Shown piece after piece: positions 22,641 to 33,275 of a stretch of DNA of 64,000 nt. The stretch comes from Tamarix chinensis (Eukaryota; Streptophyta; Magnoliopsida; Caryophyllales; Tamaricaceae), in assembly GCA_030549775.1 (NCBI GenBank), contig CM060171.1:143252859-143316858 (forward strand), written 5' to 3'. Both the position numbers and the translations under genes were made by a program. The first letter of the stretch is position 1. Every line of letters begins with the position of its first letter. The notes beneath the pieces were generated by a model. It made no database searches. It was given only the letters and a program-made list of their open reading frames with translations, and had not been told where the DNA came from.

Positions 22641-22642
<2 letters not shown>

Positions 22643-22678
<36 letters not shown>

Positions 22679-22690
22679 TATATATATATA
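22643..22690. repeat. (TA)n microsatellite
   Basis: About 15 uninterrupted TA units followed by imperfect TATTATATTATA sequence. Confidence 0.9.
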
Positions 22691-22974
22691 AATATATTAT
22701 TTTTTTAATAAAAATATATTTATTATCTTTTAAAATAATATATTTATTATTTTTAAAACCTTTTTTTTTGTAGAAACGAATAAATATTTACATAAAAAGT
22801 TATAATAATTCTAAAATACTACAGCATCCAATCCTTATTAAACAAACGTCATTTTAAATTCGTACATGCACAAACTTAAAACTAAAACTCAATGATTGAT
22901 ATGCCCCTATTAATTGTTAATATTTTTTTTTTAAGAATATATAAACTTATAGAAGAATATTTAATGATAATAGA

Positions 22975-22977
<3 letters not shown>

Positions 22978-23038
<61 letters not shown>
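22978..23038. repeat. (AT)n microsatellite
   Basis: About 30 uninterrupted AT units, the longest dinucleotide run in the window. The flanks are AT-rich and noncoding. Confidence 0.95.
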
Positions 23039-23044
<6 letters not shown>

Positions 23045-23264
23045 ACCTGTCTATATTTTTACATTCAAATCCTAAAATAACCCTTACTTTAAATAAAAAT
23101 AAAGTTGCAAAAAACAACACTTATTATTAATCAAATGTAGTACTAATAGTTCGTTTTCATGTGTAACTCAATTCATAATTCATAGTATATAATCACAAGC
23201 TATTATAATATATATGATATAGTGTTAAAGTAAGAACTAAAAAAGAAAGTGAGTTATATTTTGG

Positions 23265-23537
23265 ACAAATTTTATTTAACTATTTTGATATTTGCCTTAA
23301 TAATTTTTAGATATCTTGTGTTTTATATAATTTCACTTAGATACATTTATATTTAAATTTATTTTCGCTTGGATACCTACATAAAATTAAAGATGTGACT
23401 ATTTTTAGTATTTAGGTACTCAGGTAAAAATAAATTCAAATGTACATGTATTTAAGTAGAATTATATAAAATATACAGTGCATAAAAAATATTAAGTCAA
23501 ATATTAATGTACCTAAATGAAACTTATCTTATTTAAA
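23265..23537. mobile_element. Foldback MITE-like element, copy 3
   Basis: TATATAATTTCACTTAGATA and following bases pair with the complement of TTTAAGTAGAATTATATA at 23453-23470. The arms are about 55 bases around a ~60-base centre that includes GGATACCTA/TAGGTACTC. Outer ends read AAATTTTATTTAACTATTTT and (reverse complement) AAGTTTCATTTAGGTACATT. It is noncoding. Confidence 0.6.
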
Positions 23538-23953
23538 AATGTGATTAATGAAACTATAGCAAATTTTATTATATTAGTTCAATAATATAGATAGTGGTAC
23601 AATTAACAATAAAATTATAGAATCTTCAGAAGTTTGTATAAATAAAATACAATCGAAACGGAAAGCCTTCTAGCCGACTAGAAATTTGATGGAATATTGA
23701 TAAAAGTTAAAATCAAATGTACAGGCGACTAAACTACTCGAGCAACCAATTGACAATATTAAAATTCAAATTAAGGAAGATAGATATAAACAAATAGTAT
23801 TAGTATATGTAACTACCAAAATAAAAAAAGAAGACGATTAATCCATAATTTGTATCAAATCAAAAAGTGCGGATGCCATGTGCGGAATTTATATACATTG
23901 ACTCACTTGTTGTTAGATATTTGTAAAAATTTGTAAATATTTAATTATGATTA
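23538..23953. other. AT-rich spacer before the LINE
   Basis: No gene or repeat family recognised. The LINE's 5' boundary and any target duplication could not be placed. Confidence 0.4.
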
Positions 23954-24424
23954 TTGCATTTTTCAATTTGTATAAGGTGGCAACATTCTAAGATGGTTGT
24001 GGCCGGAGGTCGGAGGATTGGCAAGGAAGTTGACGACCGGCGGTTCTCTCAGGGGAACATAGATGTGAAGGGTTCAAGTGCCTCGAGCAGTGCAAGTGCT
24101 ACGGCATGTCAGTGCATGGGAGGGCAGGTGGCTGGGAGCTCGAAGCTATGGTGTAGAGAGGTGGAAGAGCTAGCAAGGAAGAGTCAGACGGGCCGAAATA
24201 CAGATATGATGTGTGAGGAGACGGGCAATAGCATAGGAGGGAGAGAAGAAGAGTTGAAGGGGGAGGATCGCGGGCAGGGAAGGTCGCCGAAGACAGTCGG
24301 TGGAAGAAAGAAGGAAGTGGAAGGGCATACGAGCAAGGTAGGGGGAATGGCCAGGCAAGTGGAAGCAAAAGCCAACCAACCCAATCAAGCGGGGCCATGG
24401 AGAGGCTGCAGGATGTCGGGATAG
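23954..24424 (+). pseudogene. LINE ORF1 C-terminal tail
   Basis: An open frame of 156 codons, rich in Gly, Arg, Glu and Lys, e.g. GGREEELKGEDRGQG. It lacks the DUF4283 and CCHC domains usual in plant L1 ORF1, so only the low-complexity tail seems present. It ends at 24424, overlapping the ORF2 start at 24397 by 28 bases in another frame. Identification rests mainly on position and composition. Confidence 0.5.
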
Positions 24425-27400
24425 TAGGGGACGATGGCTATAAGAAGACTCAAAAGGCTGGGATGGATAGGGGAATGGCGGAAGTGACAGGGGATGGCAA
24501 GGTCTTGGTGGTAGTAGTTGTTATAATAATAGTCAGTTGGAATGTGAGGGGGATCAGAGCTTTTGGAAAATTATCTAGTATTAATGGGGTGTTAGAGAAG
24601 GAAAGACCGTGGGTTTGTGGTTTGGTTGAAACAAAACACCAGTCCTTACGGGATTCGTGGAAAAATAAGGTGTGGAGGAGTCCCTCAATCGAATGGAGAG
24701 ACTCGATTGCCAGAGGTCGGAGTGGAGGTCTAATTATTGGGTGGGATACGCAGTTCTTCTCTTTGACTAATTGTAGGAGCGGTAGCAGATGGATCCTGAT
24801 TGAAGGTCAACTGGGCCCAAAGGCCTTCCAGTGCGGGGCGTTAGTCGTCTATGGGTGCTCAGATACTAGTGAAAGAAAAGTCTTATGGGAGGAACTGTGG
24901 GATATCGGTCAAAGTTGTGCTAGACCACTTTTGGTCATGGGGGACTTTAACGAGGTCAGAGGACCAAATGAGAGAAAAGGGGGCTGGATCGATAAAAGAA
25001 GCGTTGAGGCATTCAATGAGTGGATAGATAAGATGGGTCTCATTGATTTTAAGCCTGCAAATTTGAAGTTTTCTTGGCAGAGAGCATACTCAACTAGTTT
25101 ACTCGACATATTTCTAGTTAGTCCAGCTTGGTTATCTGAATTCCCTACGATCTCTTGTAAGGGGTTAGGCAGATCTCTCTCGGGTCATAATCTGATTTGC
25201 CTCAGAGAAGTGCCTAGAGGAGGGGGAAAAAAGCCGTTTCGTGCGTGGGATATGTGGTTCTCTCATCCTAAGTTTCGAAGTTTCGTTATAGAGTGTTGGA
25301 ACAATCTGGAAGGGAATTCTTGTTAGAGTAGGCTAAAGGATATGAAGGGGATACTGAGGAAGTGGAACAAAGAGGTGTTTGGGGATATCGAATCAAGGAT
25401 TAGCTCGTTTGAAGAGGAGCTGGCAACAGTGGACAATATTGTGAATGGAGGCGCACCACTTGAGGTAGACTTTGCTAGAAGAGCCACCTTGCAGACGCAA
25501 TTATGGAAATGGCATAGAAGGAAAGAAGAGTATTGGCGGCAGGTATCTAGGATAAGAGGGTTTCAAGAGAGAGACAGAAACACGAGATTTTTTCACATAA
25601 TAGCTGCTGTCAGAAAGAAGAGAGCCACCATTAGCAGGTTGGTAGTAGAAGGCCAGGAGGTGTTGGAGCCAGATGGAATAAAAGAAGAAATTTTATCTTT
25701 CTTTAAAAAGCTTTATGAGAAACCAAACCTTCCATAGGTGAGCATCTCAGCCAACGGGCTCCAAAGTATATCAACTTAGCAGAGTCAGAGGATAGATAGA
25801 ATACCTAGTAGGGAAGATGTACAGAAGGCGGTATGGGTGTGTGATCCAGACAAAGCGCCGGGATACGACGGGTATCATATGGGTTTTATCAGAAAAATGT
25901 GGGATGTTATTGGGGGAGAGTTTTCCAATTCGGTGCTAGAGTTCTTCAGGACTAGTAGGTTACCCCGGGCCCTCAACACTACTCTGATTACGCTGATTCA
26001 CAAGGTTGAGGAAGCGGAAGAGGTACACCAGTTCAGACCCATCAGCTTAGTGGGGTGTATCTATAAGGTGATTTCAAAGCTTATGGCATAGAAACTAAAA
26101 CTGGTGGTCAACGATTTGGTCAGTGACTCTCAAGCGGCATTCATCGAAGGAAGAAGCATTCTGGATGGGGCATTGATAGCCAACGAGATAGTAAAATGGA
26201 CTAAGAAGAGGAGAGGAGCGAGAGGTGTAATGATTAAGCTGGATTTTCAAAAGGCATACGACAACATCAGATGGGATTTTGTGGACAGTATCCTTAGCAT
26301 TATGGGGTTCGGGAAAGTCTTTAGAGGTTGGATCCAGGAGAGTATCACGACAGCAAAGATATCGATCCTCATTAATGGAGTACCCTTGGAACCTTTTGAG
26401 ATGGGTAAAGGTCTAAGGTAGGGGGATCCTATATCTCCGTTCTTGTTTGTTATGGCTGTGGAGGCATTTACCCAACTCATAAGAAGAGGTGTGGAGAAAG
26501 GCTTACTATAGGGTATTATGGTGGGAAGGGATGGGTGCATGGTCACTCACTTACAGTTTGCGGACGACACAATGGTATTTTATGGGGAGTCACTAGAAAA
26601 AGTCAGAAATTGGCGAAGGCTTATGGACTGCTTCTTTTTACTGTCAGGTTTTCGGGTTAATTTTGAGAAGTCGGAGCTTATTGGGCTCGGAGTGGGAGCG
26701 AGCTTTCAATCTGAGGCGGCTAGTATTATGGGGTATCAAGTTGGAACGTTACCTATGAACTATCTTGGCATTCCGTTGGGAGCAAATGCAGCCATAAACG
26801 AAGTGTGGAAACCAGTAGTGGACAAGATAAAGAAGAGGTTAGCTGGATGGAAGTCTAAAGTTCTTTCATGAGCAGGGAGACTGATTTTGATTAAAAGTGT
26901 GTTAAACAATTTACCTCTATATTTCATGAGTATGTTTAGAATACCTAAGGGTGTGGCGAAAGAGATCATCAGTATACAAAGGAACTTCTTCTAGAGTAGT
27001 AGTGGAGAAAGGAGAAACTTGCCGCTGGTCAAATGGGACGTGATTTAGAGGCCTAAAACTCCCCATAAAATTGATGAGAAATAACTTCTAGGGGGTTTGG
27101 GTGTAGGGGATCTAGTGATGAGAAATAACGCTCTACTATTCAAATGGTGGTGGAGGTACTACAAAGTAGAGGGAGCGTCATGGAAGCATATTATAGCATC
27201 GATCTACTCCAACGATCACTTTGGGTGTCTACATATTCCACAGGAACACAGAGGATGGACACCTTGGAGGGACATTGTTCGGACAGGTAGCGTGATTCAG
27301 AACACAGACTCAGGGCTAAAGGTTCAGATTGGCGACGGAAAGAGAGTCAAATTTTGGAGTGACGACTGGACAGGGCAGGGAAAACTGAGGAACCACTTCC

Positions 27401-28194
27401 CTAGACTATTCTCGGCTTCTGCTCAGAAAGAAGACAAAGTGGCGGACATGGGAGAATGGGAAGGTGGAAGATGGAGCTGGAACCTTAGGTGGATAAGAGC
27501 CTTGTTCGTATGGGAAGAGGATCAATCAGAGCATTTGAGAATAGCTATTCAGAGAGTTCAAATGAGCAATAGTAGGCAAGATACAATCAGGTGGGGAGGC
27601 GACGAGTCCGGTATTTTCTCGCTGAGATCACTTTGTCAGGCTGAGTACCAGAGGGCAGCTGTAGTGGGCCAGTTTTCACTGATATTGAACTTGATGTGGG
27701 GCAGTGCCACTCCACCAAGGATGGCGCTTCTATCGTGGTTTGCGGTTCAACACAGACTAAACAGTAGAGACAGACTGGTTAGGTTGCGAATTATTGAAGA
27801 AGCCAAGGCAAGCTGTCCGTTTTGTTTGGTAGAGAAGAAATTGTGTGACCATATTTTTCTGCACTGTAGAGTGACGGGGAGACTATGGTATGACCTCTGT
27901 GAATGGATCGGGTATGAATGGGTGATTTCAGAAACAATGGATAAGAATGCTTTGGCTTGGCTAGGTGTTCGAAGCAAAGGGCGACGGAAAGATATTTGCC
28001 AGGCTGCTTTTTTCGCAATCGTAGGGTCTATTTGAGAGGCAAGGAATAAGGTGGTTTTTGACCATCAAATGTTCTGCACCAAGTGGATGCTTATGACTAT
28101 CAAAATGCGAGTTGGCTTCTGGATCAAATTTAGTAGTAAGGAGTTTCCATACAGAATAGAGGATTTAGTGCACAATGTACAAGCCCTTCTATAG
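24397..28194 (+). pseudogene. LINE ORF2: endonuclease and reverse transcriptase
   Basis: All coding pieces lie in one frame. The endonuclease has SWNVRGI (24535 on), GLVETK, GDFNEVRGP and LSGHNLICL (the usual Ser-Asp-His is Ser-Gly-His here). The reverse transcriptase has DKAPGYDGY, FRPISLVGCIYKVISK, AAFIEGRSILDGALIANE, KLDFQKAYD, then GDPISPFLF and LQFADDTMVF (FADD at 26557-26568). The C-terminus is a zf-RVT domain (TPPRMALLSWFA, CPFC, H..HC). Premature stops are at 25324, 25735, 25777, 26089, 26419, 26509, 26869, 26992, 27046, 27082 and 28033. Many sit where relatives have Trp, Gln or Arg, e.g. R*GDP for RQGDP. No net frameshift was found. Confidence 0.92.
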
Positions 28195-28281
28195 GAGTAT
28201 TCATGTCATTGGTGTATGCTCTAGATGGGGTCGTCTTGTTTTTTCTATTACCTTGTGATGAAATTATCAAAAAAAAAATTA

Positions 28282-28623
28282 GCCAAATAAATATTTACCC
28301 CCTCGATCCCTCCTTTTTGTATCGTCGAATTGGAATGCATGGTGAAGATAAAGTATATGGATGGCAAATAGGGATCAAAGATGGCAGCATGACACATAGG
28401 AGGGCCCGTGTTTATATATCAGTTATAGTAAGAATAGGTCTAATTATCGATGATTTTATCTCGGACGGCTAAATTGATAGTTTGTTTAACATTAATGTCT
28501 CATCGTTGGTATTAGTTTATTAGGGACAAATAAATTTGAGACATTATTTCATTCGGAAATTTTATTACTAACTGCATATGGTAGTGATTTCATGGTGTAG
28601 ACTAAGTTTCACCAAAATCTTAT
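28282..28623. other. Spacer between LINE and Harbinger element
   Basis: No recognised gene. The small frame at 28203-28472 mostly reads through the LINE 3' UTR and flank and has no domain. Confidence 0.4.
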
Positions 28624-29164
28624 GGCCCTATTTGGTTTGTAGAAAATTAAGTGGAAATGAAAATGTAGATGAAAGAAAATTGAAGGAAAGAAAATGAAAG
28701 AAATTAATTTTCTTTCCTTTGTTTGGTTGTTAGAGAAAATTTTGTAGTGTTTGAATTCTTGGAAAAATTTTTTAGGGTTTGATGTATAGAAAGAAAATTC
28801 TAAGAAATGTTAAATGTTATTATTTAAATATTTTTATATATTTAATAAAAATTGAAATATTATATTGATACATAAATATTTTCATAAAGTTTGTAATAAA
28901 ATTGTAAACATTGTATGAATTCAATACTAATACCAAATTTTTTAAGAAAAAATCTAAAATATTACATGCATAACTAATCATAATTTTTTTTAAAATATTT
29001 ATAAATATTAATAACATTCAAAACTTTCTACTAATAAGAGATAAAGTAAGCAAAAATAAAATAAAATAAATCATCCTACTTTACTCACTAATAAATATAT
29101 CAAGATCTCCAAAAAAAACAATGTGCATTATCAATTCATAGTTTCTAGTTACTAATTAAACAAG

Positions 29165-29966
29165 TTAAAGTAGTACATTGGCATCATAAAAAATGTTAGA
29201 ACCGAACTCCACACACACCCATATGGCTTTATCCTCGGGTGGAAGACCAAGAAATATACGAACATCACTGATATTTGCTATAAGCTTGGTATAGATTTCT
29301 ATGGTTGGAACTTTCTTTAACCCTTTCACCTTTTTAAGTTCAGAATATAACTCAGAGTGAGTGAAATTACGTGGGTTTCCTCTATCAAGAGTTGCTGCAA
29401 CTGTATCCATCCCTTATTTTAAAGCATTAATCTCTTCTGATATGTAATCTCTCAACTTTCTTTTCTTTATGGATCTTGATCCATATGCATTGGTCAAAGG
29501 AGAGGTTACTTCATTACGTTGTTCTTGCTCAGTTCTTCGATTATCAGATGTTGTTTCTTCATATTCTTGCCTCTCTAAGCTCATACGCCTTTCTTTCAGA
29601 TCAATGGACAAACTTCCAGTTGCTTGGTCGTTGCCAAATAAAATATCTAGCCTATGATAATTTTGAATAGGCTTATAGCGAAGCGGTTTGGTATCAGGAT
29701 GAGGCTGTAAAAAAATATTAATTACATAAATTTAGAAACAATAACAGTTAGCAATGACAATAAGAATGAGAAGGTTTAAGACTTACCAATATATACCTTT
29801 CCCAAACTGTTACATCAGCTTCCACCATTTGGGTAGATTGATTAAAACCAAATCCACTCACTTGCAAAACCATAGATGCGAAGGAATAATTCTTCTTTGG
29901 GGTCTTGATTTGGTTCATGATACGGCTAACCGAGCAACCAAGCCCAAACAATAACTCCTTTAGCAA
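29165..29966 (-). pseudogene. Harbinger Myb/SANT-like accessory protein
   Basis: In PIF/Harbinger elements this second gene encodes a trihelix/Myb-type DNA-binding partner that brings the transposase to the ends. Here the end of the Myb_DNA-bind_3 domain (VSGFGFNQSTQMVEADVTVW) leads to a clean intron: donor ATTG/GTAAGT at 29786, acceptor TTTTTACAG ending at 29705, 82 bases. Splicing joins VWERYIL to PHPDTKPLRYKPIQN, the normal order, followed by LDILFGNDQATG and a basic IKKRKLRDYISEEI tail. An in-frame TAA at 29411-29413 splits off the last 81 codons, which remain open. The N-terminal helices upstream of 29966 are degraded. The intron supports the gene model. Confidence 0.75.
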
Positions 29967-30283
29967 CGTTAGTGTATGTCGTTCTTGAAAATGAATGACC
30001 TACTTTCTAACCTAAGTGCATTTGATTAGTTTCTATTAGAAATATATCCAGGTCTTTATCCTAAGTTAATATTTTCTTCTCATTTGATGTTGTGTCACCA
30101 CTAATGGGTTCTTGCACAAAAAATTGTAAACCATCCTAAAATCATAACTTATTACATAATCAATAACACAAATAATATAAAAACTTATATAAGAATTTTG
30201 ATGTCAAGTACAATTTCATTTAGAACATTTGATGAATACAATTTTTTTCCTATGTGAATTTAATAATAATAATATCTCTACCA

Positions 30284-31390
30284 TTAGCTCTTTAAACTAT
30301 CTCTCCACATTGAAGTTGCAATTCCATCTCTTAATTGCTTGGATTCTTGACACTCTTCTGCTAAACTTGATGGCACAACATCTGCTTGAGTATTAACAAT
30401 TCTTATCTCACTATCAACTTCTAAAATTAATCGCTCATCTGGTTCTACTCTCATGAGATAATTATGTAAAATGAATCCAACTAAAACCATGTGTGCTTGA
30501 GTTTGAATAGGATAGAATGGTTTAGTTCCACTTCCTAATATTGGAAAGCATTTTTTTAGAACACCAAATGCCCTTTTAATAACATTTCTTAAGGAAGTAT
30601 ACATTAGATTGAAAAGCACCCTTGCATTTTGAGGATGTTAAATGCTATATTCCTTTAGATGGTATCGAGTACCATGATATGGTGTAATAAATCCCGTCTT
30701 CAACTAAAAACTCGCATCGTCTAAGTAAAATTTACTTAATGGCACTACCAATCTGTCCATATCTCTCGATAAAGCATTATTTAGTATCCTTGAATCAGAT
30801 GCCGACCCTTCCCATCCTGGTAACACATATAAAAACTTCAAGTCAAAAGAGCAAGCAGCTAACACATTTTGGGTCAGAAATTTCTTTCTACCACGATATC
30901 TTTGTACCATATTATTTGGTACTTTCACACGAAATTTTGATCCATCAATTGCTCCAACACAATCCTGTGTAAAAATGTTAAAAACATTTATTAGAAAAAA
31001 TTCAAGTTGTAGTGTGTACTTAGTCATTTATTTTATAATATTATGACATTTACCTTAAAATATGGCCAAAATTTTGAGGTACTTGATATTTTATGAGGAC
31101 AATGAGATCCATTGGGTTGTTGCAAAAAAGACGTCCTTTAAAGAAATGATAGCATTCAAAACTTGATGAAAATGTCGGCTTACTATTTCACCAGACCGTC
31201 GGAAGTCTAATTTTACCAACCAATCTTTCCAATGATGACTTATAATATTAAGAAACATGACCACTCTCTCCTCTATACAGCTAGAATGAGTATCACTCAG
31301 TCTCCCATAATCCCTCAATATTGATAAAAATCTAGCAAAAGCCTCCTTTCCCATCCTCAACAGGTTATGGCAATCCTCATCTTTTTCCAA
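30284..31390 (-). pseudogene. PIF/Harbinger DDE transposase (DDE_Tnp_4)
   Basis: The order is N-terminal region (FARFLSILRDYGRLSD, FHQVLNAIISLKDV), a FWPYFK exon end, an 89-base intron (AAG/GTAAATG at 31053 to ACACAG at 30965), then DCVGAIDGSKF (first Asp at 30944-30946), GWEGSASDSRIL (second Asp), FITPYHGTRYHL and LRNVIKRAFGVLKKCFPIL. Relatives have Glu where this has Lys (VIERAFG to VIKRAFG, codon 30575-30577), so the third catalytic acid is lost by a G-to-A change. Other breaks are an extra base in the six-A run at 31124-31129 (plus strand) and TAG after YLDDASF near 30704. All three open parts are in one register apart from the homopolymer shift. Confidence 0.88.
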
Positions 31391-31429
31391 TGTAAGTAGA
31401 TCTAAAAAAGATCATATCTTATAATATCC

Positions 31430-32339
31430 CAATTGAAAAAGATCTCTATCAACATAATTATTAAGACAAACCAAAGATAATAAACTAGTAGCATATGCTC
31501 CATATGTGACCACACATGCTGCTACTCATCTTCTTAATTTGTCCCAATCCTTAATCAAGCTTTTCTAACATGACATGATCAAGAAAAAAAACATATAATA
31601 AATTTAACCATGCATGCTCATTATGACAATTATATAGTTAAATAATTCAAACAACAAGAATATAGAAAAAAGCAGTGTTTGTGGTGAAGATGGTTGTGGA
31701 AGTACCATAACTCCTCATTGATTACCCTATTAATATACTAGTATTAACATAATATATGTTTCTAGCTAAATATATTAAGAAAATGATACTTACTTGATTA
31801 TGTTATTCAAATTCTATGGTATCATTTGTATCAACATGATGGGTTGTTGGGAGATTTCTCCAATATTGAAAGCCTCATCTTAACCTAGGATTTAATTTCT
31901 CACTAGCATCCTTAATACATTAAAAATAAAGCAAACTCGGCAAAAGATAATAAATCCAGATAGACACACAGCCATTGAGATATCAAATTATAACAAGGGA
32001 AAATTAATACGAAAACTTGTCAAATTATACATAAATAGCTATTGAGCTGTCAAATTATAACTGAATACAATCTTGATTGTTTGATGTGCAAGCTTACATT
32101 CACCTGTTGTTTTTTAACTTACATTCTATAGTAAAACTAGTTAGAGTTTGTTATTTCCTTCAATCTAAACTATATAAAGCAATTCAATACATATAATGTA
32201 AGGAGACTTAGATTATGACAAAGAGACATACACTTGTATTTTATTTTATTTTACTGGAAACAAGAAGCATATGTTAAGGCTCTTGTAATAATCATATAGT
32301 ACTACTATGTAATTGTAAACTACTATTACCGAGGAAAAA
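31430..32339. other. Harbinger interior between transposase and OBERON fragment
   Basis: AT-rich, no coding domain seen. It may include the transposase promoter, as the minus-strand gene starts at about 31390. Confidence 0.35.
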
Positions 32340-33275
32340 TAATTTTACTGGAGCGTCTGTCAGAAAATGGAAGAGGAAGCAAGATTTTTTTTTACAGGTT
32401 TTCCATCTGAGCTGCTAGCAAAGCCTAGGATGGAAAACCTATATGGGGGTTCTAGGGTTATAGTACTGGATCAATTACGAGGGTTGTAAGCTAACAACCC
32501 AAAAAAGAGCTCGAAACTAGAAATAATTTGACTTGAAATTATTTCAGAATCTATTGCAGTGATGGCACAAATACTCCAGAAGCTTCCTGATGAACCTATT
32601 CAGACAACAATTGAATAATTAAAGGGGCTCATTATAGGATCTGATAGTAAAGATCAGTTGTTTAGCCTTAACAAACGAATAGAGAAAAGACATGACCTCA
32701 CTGTAGAAACATTCTCCAAAGCTCACAAGGTACAATTGCAAAATATGGTTGCAGTGAGATTTGGCCTTGTAAACTTTGTTTCGAAGAAAATTCATATTTC
32801 TACTCCGGAACTAGCTGAGATATTCTTTCTCAAGAGATGCTAAAATGTTAATTGCAAGTCTTTGCCACCAGTGGATGATTGTGACTACAAGATTTGCTCC
32901 TCAAAAAAGGGATTTTGGAGCCAATGTATGTGCCCTATTTGTTTCAAGTTTGACTTTTCCAAAAATACTTGTAGTTGGATTGGGTGTGATGTATGTTCTC
33001 ATTGGTGTAATGCTGTATATGGAATTGAGCAAGGAATGGAAATGTTTGGCTTTTTCAAAGATGTATTTATGTACTGTGCCAAGGATAGGAGTTTGCAGAC
33101 CTTGATAAAGGAACTTCACTTTGTTAGAAGTAATTTTAGAGGAAGTGAAGATGCTAGGGATAGACAATTGAATCAAAAGGTTGAAGAGATTATCACCAAT
33201 CTTGAGAGGAGAGTTACATTTGATTCAGATGCCTGTCAACTAATCACTCGATTTTTCACTTGTAAGTCCAATTGA
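32340..33275 (+). pseudogene. OBERON-family PHD-finger gene fragment inside the Harbinger element
   Basis: Host OBERON proteins are nuclear PHD-finger factors needed for meristem establishment. The copy reads IAVMAQILQKLPDEPI, LSLNKRIEKRHDLT-like sequence, TFSKAHKVQLQNMVAVRFGL, ELAEIFFLKRC, then LPPVDDCDYKICSSKKGFW, CMCPICFKFDFSKNTCSW and GCDVCSHWCNA (first part of the PHD finger). It then jumps near 33034 straight to MEMFGFFKDVFMYCAKD and LIKELHFVRSNFRGSEDA (the Oberon coiled-coil part), so about 30 residues with the last zinc ligands are missing in frame. TAA stops are at 32616 and 32841, and there is no frameshift. ATTATTTCAG before the first coding block may be a splice acceptor, suggesting genomic rather than cDNA capture. 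It is closest in wording to OBERON 3/4 as I recall them. Confidence 0.82.

Larger units (their letters stand above)
23954..28281 (+). mobile_element. L1-type LINE, 5'-truncated, defective
   Basis: A non-LTR retrotransposon with the tail of ORF1, an almost complete ORF2 (endonuclease, reverse transcriptase, zinc-binding C-terminus), a short 3' UTR containing TTGTTTTTTCTATTACCTTG, and a terminal A10 run at 28270-28279. The composition is clearly more GC-rich than the flanks. The RNA-binding N-terminal part of ORF1 is missing, which suggests 5' truncation on insertion. No target-site duplication was recognised. Confidence 0.88.

Noticed and set aside
23954..24424. A separate host gene with Gly/Arg/Glu-rich product
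   Set aside because: Position and 28-base overlap with ORF2 fit a LINE ORF1 tail better; minus-strand frames here are shadows.
24397..28194. TAG recoded as an amino acid in the LINE, since many stops are TAG
   Set aside because: TGA and TAA also occur, the stopped positions need different residues (Gln, Trp, Arg), and transition decay explains them.
28203..28472. Small 89-codon frame after the LINE
   Set aside because: It spans the LINE 3' UTR, the terminal A run and flank; no domain.
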